Below, one piece after another: positions 1 through 10,149 of a DNA stretch of 64,000 nt. This DNA comes from Euglena gracilis. Taxonomy: Eukaryota; Euglenida; Euglenophyceae; Euglenales. A program made the position numbers and the translations under genes. Positions within the stretch are counted from its first letter, which is position 1, and every line of letters starts with the position of its first letter. The stretch spans positions 29,953,471-30,017,470 of the forward strand of contig CP154955.1 of the NCBI GenBank assembly GCA_039621445.1, read 5' to 3'. The notes beneath the pieces are model-generated. The model saw nothing but the letters and a program-made list of their open reading frames with translations. It did no database searches and had not been told where the DNA came from.

Positions 1-202
1 ACGTCCCCGTGGTGGTGTTCGGGACGCCGGCGCTGGCGCTGGCCACGGTGGAGCACATCCACCGGAGGGTGGCCACCAAGCACCGGCTGGATGTGGACTG
101 CTGGGTGAGGACCGAGGTGGTGGAGCCGGGGCGCAGCGCCACCGGCCGGTGGAGTTCTCCCTCCACGTCCTCCTCCACGACACGGAGCTGGACAGGCTCA
201 AG
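1..202 (+). CDS. Exon 5 copy, left arm (cut by window edge)
   Basis: Mirror of 53439-53640, running on the plus strand from base 1 to the donor AAG/GTGTCTGC at 202/203. It carries the same G4 run (128-131) that breaks frame in the right copy, so the indel predates the palindrome or is a systematic consensus error. The upstream exons of this copy would lie left of the window. Confidence 0.6.
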
Positions 203-471
203 GTGTCTGCAACCCCCTCCCTGATGCTCTGAGTCAATGGCATTGCATAAACGCTGTGTGTCTGGATGCATAATCCGCCTGGGTGGTGCTTGGGTGGATC
301 CCTGGTAATGAATGCGCACCTGCGCAATCCTCCCTTCATTGGGATGATTGCGCATGTGCGCATTCTTATTTGTGTTTATAAGATGTTGCATTCCATGTCC
401 CTGTTGGTATTCCATATGATGTTCGAATGCGCACCTGCGCAATACCCACCCCCTTTGCCACCCCTGCTCAG
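203..471 (+). other. Intron 5 copy with three TGCGCA dyads
   Basis: Canonical GT...AG intron of 269 bp between the exon 5 and exon 6 copies. Dyads lie at 313-326 (TGCGCACCTGCGCA), 349-362 (TGCGCATGTGCGCA) and 428-441. The last sits about 30 bp before the acceptor. The right-arm partner is 53170-53438. Confidence 0.7.
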
Positions 472-1910
472 GTCCCTCCCGTCATCCTCTGGGACCGCGA
501 GTCCAACGGCTCCCCCGACGCGCTGCACTGGGCCGTCGTGGACTACCTGTGGCGCCGCGCTGTCTGACGTCCCGTGGAGGTGGACAGCTTCCTCCTCCTC
601 CAGCTCCCCTCGGCGGTGCGGGTGGGGCACATCCTGAACTGGACGCCCGACCCCCCGCACATGGTGGCGGTGCTGACGGGGAAGGAGAGGGTGCAGCCGG
701 TGGAGTACACCGAGCACATCCGGCACGCGGTGCAGGAGGCCTGCCTGGTGGACAACACCGGGCTGTGGAAGCAGCTGCAGGACGCCGTGGAGAAGTCCGA
801 GCCGCTGTGGACGGTGGTGGAGTCCGAGGTGCTGAAGCAGCTGCTGGAGGTGAAGGCGACGGAGGCCCAGGCCCGGAAGGAGGCCGTCCAGCGACGGTCG
901 GAGAAGAAGAAGGAGCGGGCGGCCAAGCGGGCCGCACAGCGGGGGAAGGCCAAGGCCAAGCCCAAGGCCCGGCCCAAGCCCAGCACCTCCAAGGGGGTGC
1001 CCGAGTCCCTGCTGCGGACGGCCCGGATCTACGAGCGGCGGATCCGGAGGAACATCGCCCGGGAGGGCGGCCCCCACCGGTGTTCACGTCGGATGAGGAG
1101 GAGGAGGAGGATGAAGAGGGGGAGGAGGAGGAGGGTGATGAAGAGGAGGGCCAGGGGGGCAGTGGACGGTCGTCGTCGCCGCTGTCGTCGCACCCCAGCT
1201 ACGCAGAGGGGGAGGAGGCCGAGGAGGAGGCGGAGCCCGAGGCCGCGGGGGAAGGCCCGGAGGAGGCCTCCGCGCAGGTGGTGGAGGCCGAGGGTGCCGA
1301 GGAGGGGGAGCCCGAGGGGCAGCAGGGGGCCGCCCAGGCTGCGGTGGAGCCAGAGACCGTGGTGGAGTCCGAGGAGGAGGAGGGGGCCAGGGGGAGGGAA
1401 GACCGGCGAAGGCAGCCCGTGGTCCCGGTGCCCCCACTGGAGGAGGTGGAGGCCCCAGAGCCCACTCCCCCCCCACCCCGCCCCGCCCCCAAGAAGCCCA
1501 GCGGCCCCCCACCCCTCGGCATGATCCGCCGTCCCGCAGGCAAGACCGTCCCTCCGCCCCAGAGGCCCTCACCCCCAAGGAAGAAGAAGCGGGGTACCCA
1601 GGAGGAGGAGCCGGAGGCGACGCCACACCCCAAGCGGAGGACCTCCCTGCTCTCCAGCCCCAGCCCCAGCCCCAGCCGCCCCGAGGACCCGCCAGGCGGC
1701 AGCGTCCCCAGCAGCAGCGCCCGCGCCTCCCACTCCTCCAGCCAGCCCCCCTCCCCCAGCCCCCAGCCCCCGGCCGGTGCCCGATCCCCAGCCCAGTCCC
1801 CAGCCCGCGGCCCCCAGCAGCAGCAGTCCCCCGCAGCGCGGTCCACCCTGCAGGAGCGGACGACCAAGTTCACCCTGCTGCCCTTCCCGCCACCGCGGAA
1901 GGAGAAGTGA
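472..1910 (+). pseudogene. Exon 6 copy, left arm, with in-frame stop
   Basis: Mirror of the right-hand exon 6, 1,439 nt from acceptor CTGCTCAG (464-471) to TGA at 1908-1910. In frame, GTC is followed by TGA at 565-567 where the right arm has CGA, a CpG-type C-to-T change that would truncate the protein some 1,400 residues before its normal length is reached in full. The -1 shift at C5 1071-1075 is shared with the right arm. The acidic GAG region (1090-1400) keeps a longer open frame than the right copy. Either a decayed copy or, if the two arms are alleles, a nonsense allele. Confidence 0.65.
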
Positions 1911-2790
1911 GACCACAGGGGGGTGCACTCCTCCTCAGACTCCTCAGCCCAGTGCAACATTGCGCATGCGCGCATTCTTCAACTCACAGTGTGCTGATTG
2001 CGCACATGCGCATTGTTTTCCCATGCACCCCTCTCTTCCCCAGAGGTGATTCCCTCCCATTCTGTCAACCCCTCTCGCGTGCACAGTCGACATAGCCGCC
2101 GGTGGGTACACACAGTGCACACAGCGTCCGGGCCAAAAGAATGCGCCATGCGAGTTCATCCCCTCTCCTGAATCGTGCCTGCCTTTTGGATTTGGTTTAC
2201 CACGCGGTGCACGCACACCGGCCAGCAGCACACACCCCAAGCGTACACTTAGGCGGTCCGCTGGACCAGGGTGGCACACCCGTGAGGCCACTCGGGGGTG
2301 CACCCGTGGGAGGTGGGCCAGGTGCGGGCACACCCCTCCCTCTCTCCCCACGGGAGAGACACAAAGGCCAAGGGGAGTGCACCTACCAGCGCGTCCAGCG
2401 CTGCGCCGGGGCCGGCAGCGGCGGGGCGTCGGGCGGCGCAGGCGAAGGCGGCCAGAGGGCCGCAGTGTGTGCCAGGCACGGCGTGCCTCGGTGATCCCCT
2501 GTGGGGCCATGGGACCCTGTCACACCCCTGTGTCAACCCTATACCCCCGGCGAACCATATACACGCCACTCCAACCGTGTGTCGGACCGCCCACCTCTCA
2601 ACCCCTGCACACCTCCCCCTCTATACCCCTGGCACTCTCCCTCTCCTTCCCCCTATATCGGACCAAGGACCAAAGGACAGCGAGGGAAGGTAAGGGATGG
2701 GACCGGCAAGGGAGGGAAGGGTGTCTCCAGCCAAAGGCCCCTGCTTTGCTTTCAAATCAAAATAAAGGCTGGGGTGGGGGGAGGGAGGTG
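1911..2790 (+). other. 3' region of the left exon 6 copy
   Basis: After the stop at 1910 there are two dyads (1961-1974, 1999-2012), a CpG-rich stretch at 2290-2500 that could hold one more exon (open frames in several phases, none convincing), and an AATAAA at 2761-2766. I read it as 3' UTR or 3' flank. The right-arm partner is 50850-51731. Confidence 0.4.
2761..2766 (+). terminator. Putative polyadenylation signal (left)
   Basis: AATAAA about 850 bp after the stop codon of exon 6, followed by a G/T-rich stretch (GGGTGGGGGGAGGG). Position and orientation fit the end of the transcript. Confidence 0.4.
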
Positions 2791-2792
2791 AA

Positions 2793-3107
2793 TGCGCACC
2801 TGCGCAACACCGAGGCCACCGGGGAATGGGGGGAGCCGGCGGGTACCACACCTTCACTGGACGAGGGTGCCGCCTCGAAAAACAGCGTTTCGTGTCGCAC
2901 CGCCTTCGCTTGACGAGGTGTTTCCCCCGGCCGGCGGAGGTCAAAAACAGGTCTCCCCAAAGTCAAAAAAGTCGGATTCCTCAAAAAAATCCTCGGACGC
3001 CGGAAGTCGTGGTACACCTTTGCTCTTGCTCACCTCGGCTTGTCGGGTCGGCCGCCCCGTCGGGTGGTGGTGACTCACTTCATCAAAAAAGAATGCGCGG
3101 GTGCGCA
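2793..3107. repeat. TGCGCA dyads in the left 3' flank
   Basis: TGCGCACCTGCGCA at 2793-2806 and TGCGCGGGTGCGCA at 3094-3107. Right-arm partners 50836-50849 and 50535-50548. Confidence 0.85.
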
Positions 3108-3155
3108 AAAAACGGCAAAAAGTGAAAAGTGCATTCCCGGCCGTCTAAGAAAGTT

Positions 3156-3386
3156 TTATTTCTGGGGGCAAAGTCCCAATGGGATCAAGTGCTGGCAACT
3201 GAACACTGTAGGGCCAAAATCGAACGAATTTTCACTGTGAATTGGGATAAGTTGATACAATGGCTTGTCGTGCCGAAGCACATTAATCCCGTATCTGTAC
3301 CGTATCGGTAAGTAAACAGAACACATCTCAAAACATTTGCCTCCAAGCGCATATTCTGCACAACGATGATACATTACATCGTCCAT
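3156..3386 (-). CDS. Hypothetical 76-codon ORF, left arm
   Basis: Unrecognised open frame, identical in both arms (partner 50256-50486). The translation starts MDDVMYHRCAEYALGG and includes two short aromatic stretches. The stop codon TAA overlaps an AATAAA (AAATAAAAC), which suggests a real transcript 3' end. Codon use is AT-rich, unlike the neighbouring GC-rich gene. An upstream exon cannot be ruled out. Confidence 0.3.
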   Translation of the reverse strand: MDDVMYHRCAEYALGGKCFEMCSVYLPIRYRYGINVLRHDKPLYQLIPIHSENSFDFGPTVFSCQHLIPLGLCPQK

Positions 3387-3389
3387 TCC

Positions 3390-4260
3390 AAGTTACTTCG
3401 GCAAAGCAATAATTTAGGCTGCATCCCAAGAGCCAAGAGACAAATCTGCTTCCTTTGTTCATGTGTCAATGATAATGTTGTGAATGAGAATGTTGTCAAT
3501 GAAAATGTTTCCTTCTGCAATCCACTGGGGAAATACCAAAAGAAATAGACACTCCGGAAATGTAAATACCTCTAACTCTAATCATTAACCATCCAATTTT
3601 TCCAGTGGCAAACGTCGCCAGTCCCCATGCCAACGGGAAAAGCCACATCCCCTTTTGGTAAAACCTCTCTCCCCTAACCCCTCTCCCTGACACTAGCCTA
3701 TCTCGCTAACTAACACCAACACACCGAACACTAACTGACCCTAACAACCTAACACTAACTAAACCGTTACCTGCAACCCAGTGGGAAACCCCAAATTCTA
3801 ACCTCTTGCCCATGGCAAGATAGCAAGGTAGGTAACCGCCCGCAACCGTGCGGGTCCCCGGTACCCATAGCCGGGGAGACCCAAGCCGATGACATCCCAT
3901 CATCGTCACCCCACTTGGGGGGGCAACGATGATGGGAGCGGTGCGAACTCGGGGTAACCACGCCTGGGCCGCATCAACCGTTCGGAGGCATCCCGAATAA
4001 TAATACCCACTCTATCCCCCTTTTGCACCAATGCATTATAGCCATATGATCCTTCCACCACCACCACCACCCGGCCGAGCCGCCGGCGGGGACGGGTCTA
4101 GCCGCGCCGGGCCGGCACGTCCACGCTTCCCAAAGAGCTCAGCTCTACGTCACACCCTGGGCGCTGAGCTCTTATCTCTTACAGTAGAGCGAAGCTTACC
4201 ACCCCCCCCCAACCCCCCCCTGACCCCCCCGCCCCCCACCCTCCCCCCCCCCCAAGTAGG
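3390..4260. other. No gene seen; low-complexity flank
   Basis: Contains GAATGTTGT repeats (3478-3510), degenerate CCTAAC-rich sequence (3660-3770), a hairpin made of AAGAGCTCAGC (4132-4142) and GCTGAGCTCTT (4161-4171), and a nearly pure C tract at 4199-4258. Mirror: 49380-50250. Confidence 0.5.
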
Positions 4261-4977
4261 CCCGGACACCCGCGGATTATCGATGTGACCTGATTTCCGG
4301 ACCCGAAAACTTATTAGCCTATAGGTTAGGAGAGGGTCCCTAGTTTGTCCAGAGCCCGCATTTTGCCCCCAAATCCCCGCCAATCCGGAGACGTGCCCGA
4401 GCAAAAAAATTGTCTACCGTTTTTTTTCAAAGAAAGTTTGTTGGACCAGCAAAAGGGGATCATTTTTGGGGTCAAAAAATCGAAAAATTCAAAATATCTC
4501 GAAAACGCTGCAGAGTTGAGAAAAAGTAAAGAGTATCTCATTCCACAACTTTGGGACGCCCTATCCACCGGTATGCGCGGTTTGGGCCAACTCCCCGCCT
4601 GGGCCGAGATATGGCCGTTTTGTGGTTTCGCCATGGGGGGACTCTGCCATTTGGAGCCCAAAACGGGCCAAAAAACCAGTTTTGCAAAATATCTCCAAAA
4701 TGGTGGGGAGTTGAAAAAAATGTCCGGAGACCTAAATTGAAGCCCTTGGAACGCCCTATCTACTCGTATTTTGATTTCCCCGCATCTCCCTGCCCAGCCC
4801 GAGTTTTGTCCATTTTCCGCCAATTTGGGCCATTTTGTACACTTTTTCCACTGGCCGTTTTCGGGCCAAAAAGTCGAAAAAATCGAAAAAAAAATTTGCC
4901 CAAAAACATGTTTTTTGGCTTCCTGAACCCGGAAAAAGTGTTTTCGAGCCGAAAATTGGCGGTTTTCGACCCCCCAG

Positions 4978-5125
4978 CCCATCATGGCCATCATGGTCAT
5001 GATGCACATCATGACCCATGATGGCCATCATGACCTATGATGCACATCATGACCAATGATGGCCATCATGACCAATGATGGCCATCATGACCAATGATCA
5101 TCATAATCATAATCATGACCCATTG
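4978..5125 (+). repeat. CATGATGG palindromic microsatellite, left
   Basis: About seven copies of a 20-bp unit built on ATGATGGCCATCAT, a perfect 14-bp palindrome, joined by GACC. Right-arm partner 48510-48655. Confidence 0.9.
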
Positions 5126-5995
5126 AGGAACAGTGAAGAGGACGTCCTTCCACAACTTTGGGACGTCCGATCGATCGGTATGCGCGGTTTGGGCTAACTC
5201 CTCGCCTAGCCCGAGATACGCCCGTTTTGTGGTTTTGGGCCAGTTTTGCCAGTTTTGGCCATTTCGGGCCCGTTAGGGGCCCGAAACCGTAAATTGGCCG
5301 TATCTCGGGTCAGACGGGGAGTTGGGACCCAAACCAGGGGGTCAATCATGAGGTTTAGGGGGGGGGGGTTGACCGTTTTTTGGGGTTCCCGGGGTCTGAT
5401 TGTGCGATTTTGGGCCAGTTTTGGGTATTCGGGGGCCCCTGCGGGCGCTGTGAGGGCGGCTGGGCGAGGGAGGCAGGTTGGGACCGAAAATTTTGAAAAA
5501 AATTTTTCGCTCAAAAACACTTTTTTTCACTTCAGAACCAAAAAAAATGCTTTTGAGTGAAAAAAAAATTTTCCGACCCGGACCCCCCCCCATCCCCCCC
5601 CCCCCTGTGGCTGTGGCCCGCCCCCCTGGCCGGTGGACTTAGCCATTTTTGGGTCAGAAAGTCAAAAAAATTCAAAAAAGATTTTTTGCCCAAAACCATG
5701 TTTTTTGACCTCCCGGACCCGAAAAAAGTGTTTTCGAGCCAAAAATGAGCCTTTTTCGACCGCCGGCGCCCCATTTTGGGCCCAACCCGTTGACTTTGAG
5801 TCAAAACCGGGCCAAAAAAGTCGAAAAAAATGGAAATTTTTTTTAATTTCTTTATTTTTGCCAAAAACGATGTTTTTGGGCCTCCCTGACCCGGAAAACC
5901 TGTTTTTGAACCGAAAATGACCGTTTTTCCCGGGCCGCCGGGCCGCCAGGCCGTGCCGCCGGGCCGGGCCGGGCCGGGCCGCGCCGATGTCCAGC

Positions 5996-6080
5996 ATGAC
6001 CCATGATGGCCATCATGACCCAGATGCCCATGATGCCCATCATGACCATTGATGGCCATCATGACCAATGCTGCCCATTA
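5996..6080 (+). repeat. CATGATGG microsatellite, second array, left
   Basis: Shorter and more degenerate array of the same unit, following a GCCGGGCC tract at 5930-5985. Partner 47278-47375. Confidence 0.85.
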
Positions 6081-7935
6081 TGGGTCAAAAAGGTCAGAAA
6101 AAATCGAAAAAAAATTGCCCGAAACGATGGTTTTGGGCCTCCCGAACCCAGAAAAATTGTTTTTGCGCCGAAAATGGGCGTTTTTCGCCCCGCCAGCACC
6201 CCGTTTTGGGCTGCCAACCCATTGAGTGTGGGTCATTTTCGGGGCAAAAAAGTCAAAAAAATCGATTTTTTTTTTGCTCGAAACGATGTCTTTTGGCCTC
6301 CCGCACCCAGAAAAACTGTTTCTGGGCCGAAATTGAGCGTTTTTCGACCCTCCAGTGCCCCGTTTTGGGCTGCCAACCCATTGACTTTGGGACATTTTCG
6401 GGTCAAAAAAGTCGAAAAAAATAGAAAAAAGATTTTGCCTGAAACGATGTTTTTGGGCCTCCCGGACCCGGAAAAACTGTATTTGGGCCGAAAAATGAGC
6501 GTTTTTCGACCGGCCAGCGCCCCGTTTTGGGCTGTCAACCCACTCACTTCCGGTCATTTTTGGGTCAAAAAAGTCGAAACAATCGAATAAAATTTTTCGC
6601 TCAAAGCCTGGAAAACACAAAACCTTTGCATTTCAGTCATCAGAGCTCCATGGAGTGCGCCGGTTTATATGGGGGTGTCAATGAAGGGGTGGGTGAGCGC
6701 TTATTAAGAGCTCAGCACTATTTAAAACCTGGTTATAGGATGGGGGGGGTTATAAGTGGGGGGTCGGGTTTAAGCCAACCCGTTTGGAGGTGGCCGTGAA
6801 CGCCCCACCACTGGCAGGGGCCCAGAAACCACTCTCCCTCCCCGTGCTACAAAACCTTTTAAAAAAATATGGAATGAATCTGAATGGCAAGTTTGGCATC
6901 ATAGGCAGTTGTCAGGGCCGTCCTGGGCCGACCTATCAGGTGGCAGCTTCCTCCCTGGGGGGGGGGGTCCACAACAGTTTATGGATTTGCAGCAGAACAT
7001 TTACGCTAATCTGAAGGGAGGGGCAGAAAACACTCCTTTAGCATTTCCGCATGGAAAGCTTGTGAAGAAGAAGCCCCGCCCAAAAAAATCTGGCAGACGT
7101 CGGCGACTGTGTTCTAAACCCCAGCCCGGCGGTGCAGGGTTGCAATTCAACACAATTTAGCCGGACACATCCTGGCGGCAAGTTCGGTGGGGACCCCCGA
7201 CCCTTCCCTCTTCGGAGCACTCTCCCTTCACCCTGCCCGGGCCTTCACAAACGCCCCGGACACGCCTCCTTCCCTGCGACCCTGCCCAGCGACACAATTG
7301 GACCCACCCTGAACCTCCCATCCTTGTTCCCCAGGCTCAGGCAAACACCCAAAAACACAAATCCGAGGCTGGCAAAAACAAAAAAAGTGCGTCAAAACCA
7401 TGGGAGAGAGACACCGCCATCCGCCGACAACTGGTGAGGAGAGCGCACAAAATGGCCGGTGGCGGTACCAGGGTACCAGGGTTTTTGTGTTTTTGTCGAT
7501 GTGTTTCTCACTTTGGGGGGGAGGTCCAGGGGTTTTCGTACCGTGCCGACCACAAAAAAAAACGGCAAAAAACACAGAATTCCTGGGAAAGCCTGGCCAA
7601 AAAGCGTTATTCGGCCGGGATTTCGTCCAATCCTGGTCGCTCTCGCTCTCACCTCCTGCATCTAAAATCAAATTATGGTTGTTGTGCCAAAATGCGCAAA
7701 TCGACCAAAAAGGCTTTAATTCGATTTTGGCCGCCTGAGATCACCAACAGATATGAGACCTAGGCTTCCAGAGGTCGACTGCAAATCAAGTGCAAATGGT
7801 GTGATCCTGTGGCCAGGGGCAATACCCTGCCCACCTCCGTGCAGCAAGCCCTCTGCCTGCCACGCAGCCATATCGTTAGAAGGCACTCCTGCCATTGCTG
7901 GCCAACCAGCTAAATGGGGGGCTCGCTCATCACCT

Positions 7936-8131
7936 TCCAAAAAGCCCACTCTCCTGTCCACATGCGCATTTGCGCGCGGCGCATGCCTGCACGTCTTGTG
8001 TTGACGTCCAGTGGGCGTACCCAGAGATGCCACTGGACAGTTCCACAACCGTCACACAAAACACCGCAAGCATCACTTTGGCCTCCATATTAGAGAAGTT
8101 GCACACCCTCTCTGTGGTGATAGCCCCTAAG
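7936..8131. repeat. Inverted segment within R1 (relative to R2)
   Basis: Flanks match R2 in the same direction (GCTCATCACCT on the left, ATGTACACATATGG on the right), but the 196 bp between are the reverse complement of 18453-18643. Left edge reads TCCAAAAAGCCCACTC, right edge GGTGATAGCCCCTAAG. No long inverted repeats border it. The right arm keeps the two orientations apart in the same way (45232-45427 versus 34118-34310). Confidence 0.9.
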
Positions 8132-8432
8132 ATGTACACATATGGTGTGTTTAAACGGCACAAATGCACGTGTGACTTGGTTGGAGGGGCACTCGGCTGC
8201 CCCTGATTCAAACTGCGGGCTGGGGGTGTCCTCGTCTGTCAGAAAGGTTGCAAAAAAAGGTCACAGAAATGGATGAAATTGGTGCAGAAAATATACCAAA
8301 AAGCACCCATTTTTCAAAGAGGCCCAAAAATGCCAAAAAAAAAGTGACCATTGGAGCCTGTGGAGGGTTTTTTTGGGTCGATTTTTGACATGGAAAAATT
8401 TGCCCAAATAATAAAACTCCCCCCCAAAATTC

Positions 8433-8516
8433 CCCCCAAATAATAAAACCCCCCTGGACCCCGACTTCGAGTGTCCGAATAATAAACCGGGGGATTTATT
8501 ATTTGGGGGGGGGGGT
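8433..8516 (+). mobile_element. CCCCCCAAATAATA inverted-repeat element in R1
   Basis: Short element with ends CCCCCCAAATAATAAA and TTTATTATTTGGGGGG and a centre GACTTCGAGTGTCC. No coding capacity. MITE-like by shape only; no clear target-site duplication. Copies: 19105-19190, 33575-33660, 44235-44300, 44850-44935. Confidence 0.5.
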
Positions 8517-8723
8517 ACTGTGGCACGGCATACACCCTCCTCTGGGGAGCGTCGGCCTCCGCGTCAGTACACCACTGGTCCCGCTGCTGCACATATGTCC
8601 AAGCGGCCTCTGCGGCTGTCCTCACGCCCCATCTTCACTTGCACAGCAAACCTCACGTCTGGTACTGGCAGTGCGACGTGAGACCTTTCCAGCAAAGACG
8701 CCCCAAAACGACTTCTGCAGCCG

Positions 8724-9011
8724 ATGTCTGGGACTCGGCAGCCGGGTGGCAGAGCCGAGACAGCGGTGCGTGTCCATGTTCCCTTTGCCGGCCAACGTTT
8801 CAATCATGGGCTGTGGCGACCTCTGCAACGGCAAAACCCTCGCCGAACACAGCGTTACCGGGTCAGGTTTGTGAAACCAGGGGGTGGCCGAGACTCGGGG
8901 TTTCAGACCCGAGAGGCTGCCCCCTTCATTGTACGGAAGAAATTCGGCGCGCCTGCAACCGTTTTGGCCAAACCCCTTAAATTTCAGAGACTTTTGGTTG
9001 GCAGCAATTAA
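8724..9011 (+). CDS. Hypothetical basic ORF, R1
   Basis: 95 codons, Arg-rich (RPLQRQNPRRTQRYRVRFV, FIVRKKFGAPATVLAKPLKF), ending LLVGSN with TAA. A possible acceptor CCTTTCCAG lies upstream at about 8683-8691. Present five times in the window because of the right-arm duplication. The opposite strand is also open, so coding direction is uncertain. Confidence 0.3.
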   Translation: MSGTRQPGGRAETAVRVHVPFAGQRFNHGLWRPLQRQNPRRTQRYRVRFVKPGGGRDSGFQTREAAPFIVRKKFGAPATVLAKPLKFQRLLVGSN

Positions 9012-9186
9012 ATCTTAAGCCCCTTTCAAAAGGTGCACAAAGAAAAACAATAACTCCGCAAAATGGGCGTCGCCGGCGACCCCCCCCCCCCGGAGCAGAG
9101 GCTGGAAAATTTGTGCTGGCGGGAAAAAGGCTGCTGGCTGACCCGCACAGCGGTCCCAGGGTGGAATTGGGCCACCCAAGATCGAA

Positions 9187-9549
9187 ATGGGAGGCAAAAA
9201 ATCAACTAAAAAAATGCTCAAAGAAGCTGCCAATGATGCAAGGAAATCAACTTTTGACCAATCATGCCCTGGTCAGCCCATGTTTACCCATTTTGATGGC
9301 CCAACAGCGGAAAAAACCGTCCCGTTGCCGCCCGAGAGCCCTTTGGGTGGCTGGGAAAATAAACAAAACTCGTCGACGGGGTTCAAGGTTGGAAAAATAC
9401 TGCTCAATGGCATGACTCCCCAGGGGATGGGGTGCCCTTCGATTCGAGCAACGCCCTGGTCCCCGCCAAAGGTGGTCTGGCAGACGCCATTAATAAGCTC
9501 CGAAATGAATAACACACGGATTGGGTTGAGGCAACAGGAGGGAGAATAG
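9187..9549 (+). CDS. Hypothetical ORF GGKKSTKK, R1
   Basis: Starts MGGKKSTKKMLKEAANDA. After a CCCCAG at about 9418-9423 a second frame reads GVPFDSSNALVPAKGGLAD and NKLRNEYQTDWVEATGG, so an intron or frameshift may join two pieces. The opposite strand has an equally long open frame (IEGHPIPWGVMPLSSIF). I cannot tell which is real. Confidence 0.25.
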   Translation: MGGKKSTKKMLKEAANDARKSTFDQSCPGQPMFTHFDGPTAEKTVPLPPESPLGGWENKQNSSTGFKVGKILLNGMTPQGMGCPSIRATPWSPPKVVWQTPLISSEMNNTRIGLRQQEGE

Positions 9550-10149
9550 CACCCACACCTTGCTCTTCAGCGGCAACAGCACAATGTCCAGAGACTTCTG
9601 AAGGTCAGCAAAAGCCTGGGGAGGGGTGACTGGCAGGGCAGAGATCACACATGGCCAAATGCAAATTGCTCCAGAGGCCGGGAGGAGACAAGATGTGTTG
9701 GGCAGCCGCCAATGATACCACAACACACAATAAATCTTGTCTGGCTCCTGCACCGCTGTTCGTGCATGAATATCAATGAGTATGGTGCTAAATAATTTCT
9801 TTCAACGACGCATTCACCAGAGATAATTGCCACATCCTGAGCTTCACTTTGTTGAGGGGTTCTTCAAAAAAAAACCTGGACTCAAGTTGTATAACATGCA
9901 CATTTGCGTTGCACTAGGTTTCACCTCCAAATTTTTATATTCTTTGTAAGAAATATGGATCTATGTATTTTTAGACAAGCCAATTCCACACCCTTGGCCA
10001 GTGGTATCGGGGACCCTGACAACTATCTATCATGACAGGTTGGCCCGTACCAAGGACCCTGACAGTTTCCTGGGTTGGGCATTTCAGGGGGAAATCAATG
10101 AAAAATGACCTGACAGGTTGGCTGGTACCGGCTTAGGCACCCTAACTCG

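Larger units (their letters stand above)
4340..6620 (+). repeat. Satellite zone, left arm
   Basis: Diverged tandem units. The best-preserved family has a period of about 160 bp, marked by GTCAAAAAAGTCGAAAA near 5649, 5808, 6081, 6242, 6401 and 6561. A second type of about 380 bp is marked by TTTTCGAGATATTTTG or its neighbours and the phrase CCGAGATA. ORFs here (100-195 codons) are simply the satellite read through and repeat the same peptide with each unit, so I list no genes. Confidence 0.85.

Noticed and set aside
313-326. NRF1-type promoter sites
   Set aside because: NRF1 sites are TGCGCATGCGCA-like with overlapping halves; these have a 2-bp gap and lie in introns.
376-1077. Antisense ORFs over exon 6 (Leu/Pro/Arg-rich, 150-230 codons)
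   Set aside because: GC3-rich coding sequence leaves the antisense strand open; the plus-strand reading has matching splice phases and sensible composition.
3660-3770. CCTAAC-rich sequence as an internal telomere
   Set aside because: Irregular spacing and mixed words (CTAACAC, CCTAAC); no run of a fixed repeat.
4978-5125. Possible CRISPR array
   Set aside because: Unit is a 20-bp palindrome repeated without unique spacers, in a eukaryotic satellite.
5532-6620. ORFs of 100-195 codons in the satellite zone
   Set aside because: The same peptide recurs with each 160-bp unit in shifted frames on both strands.
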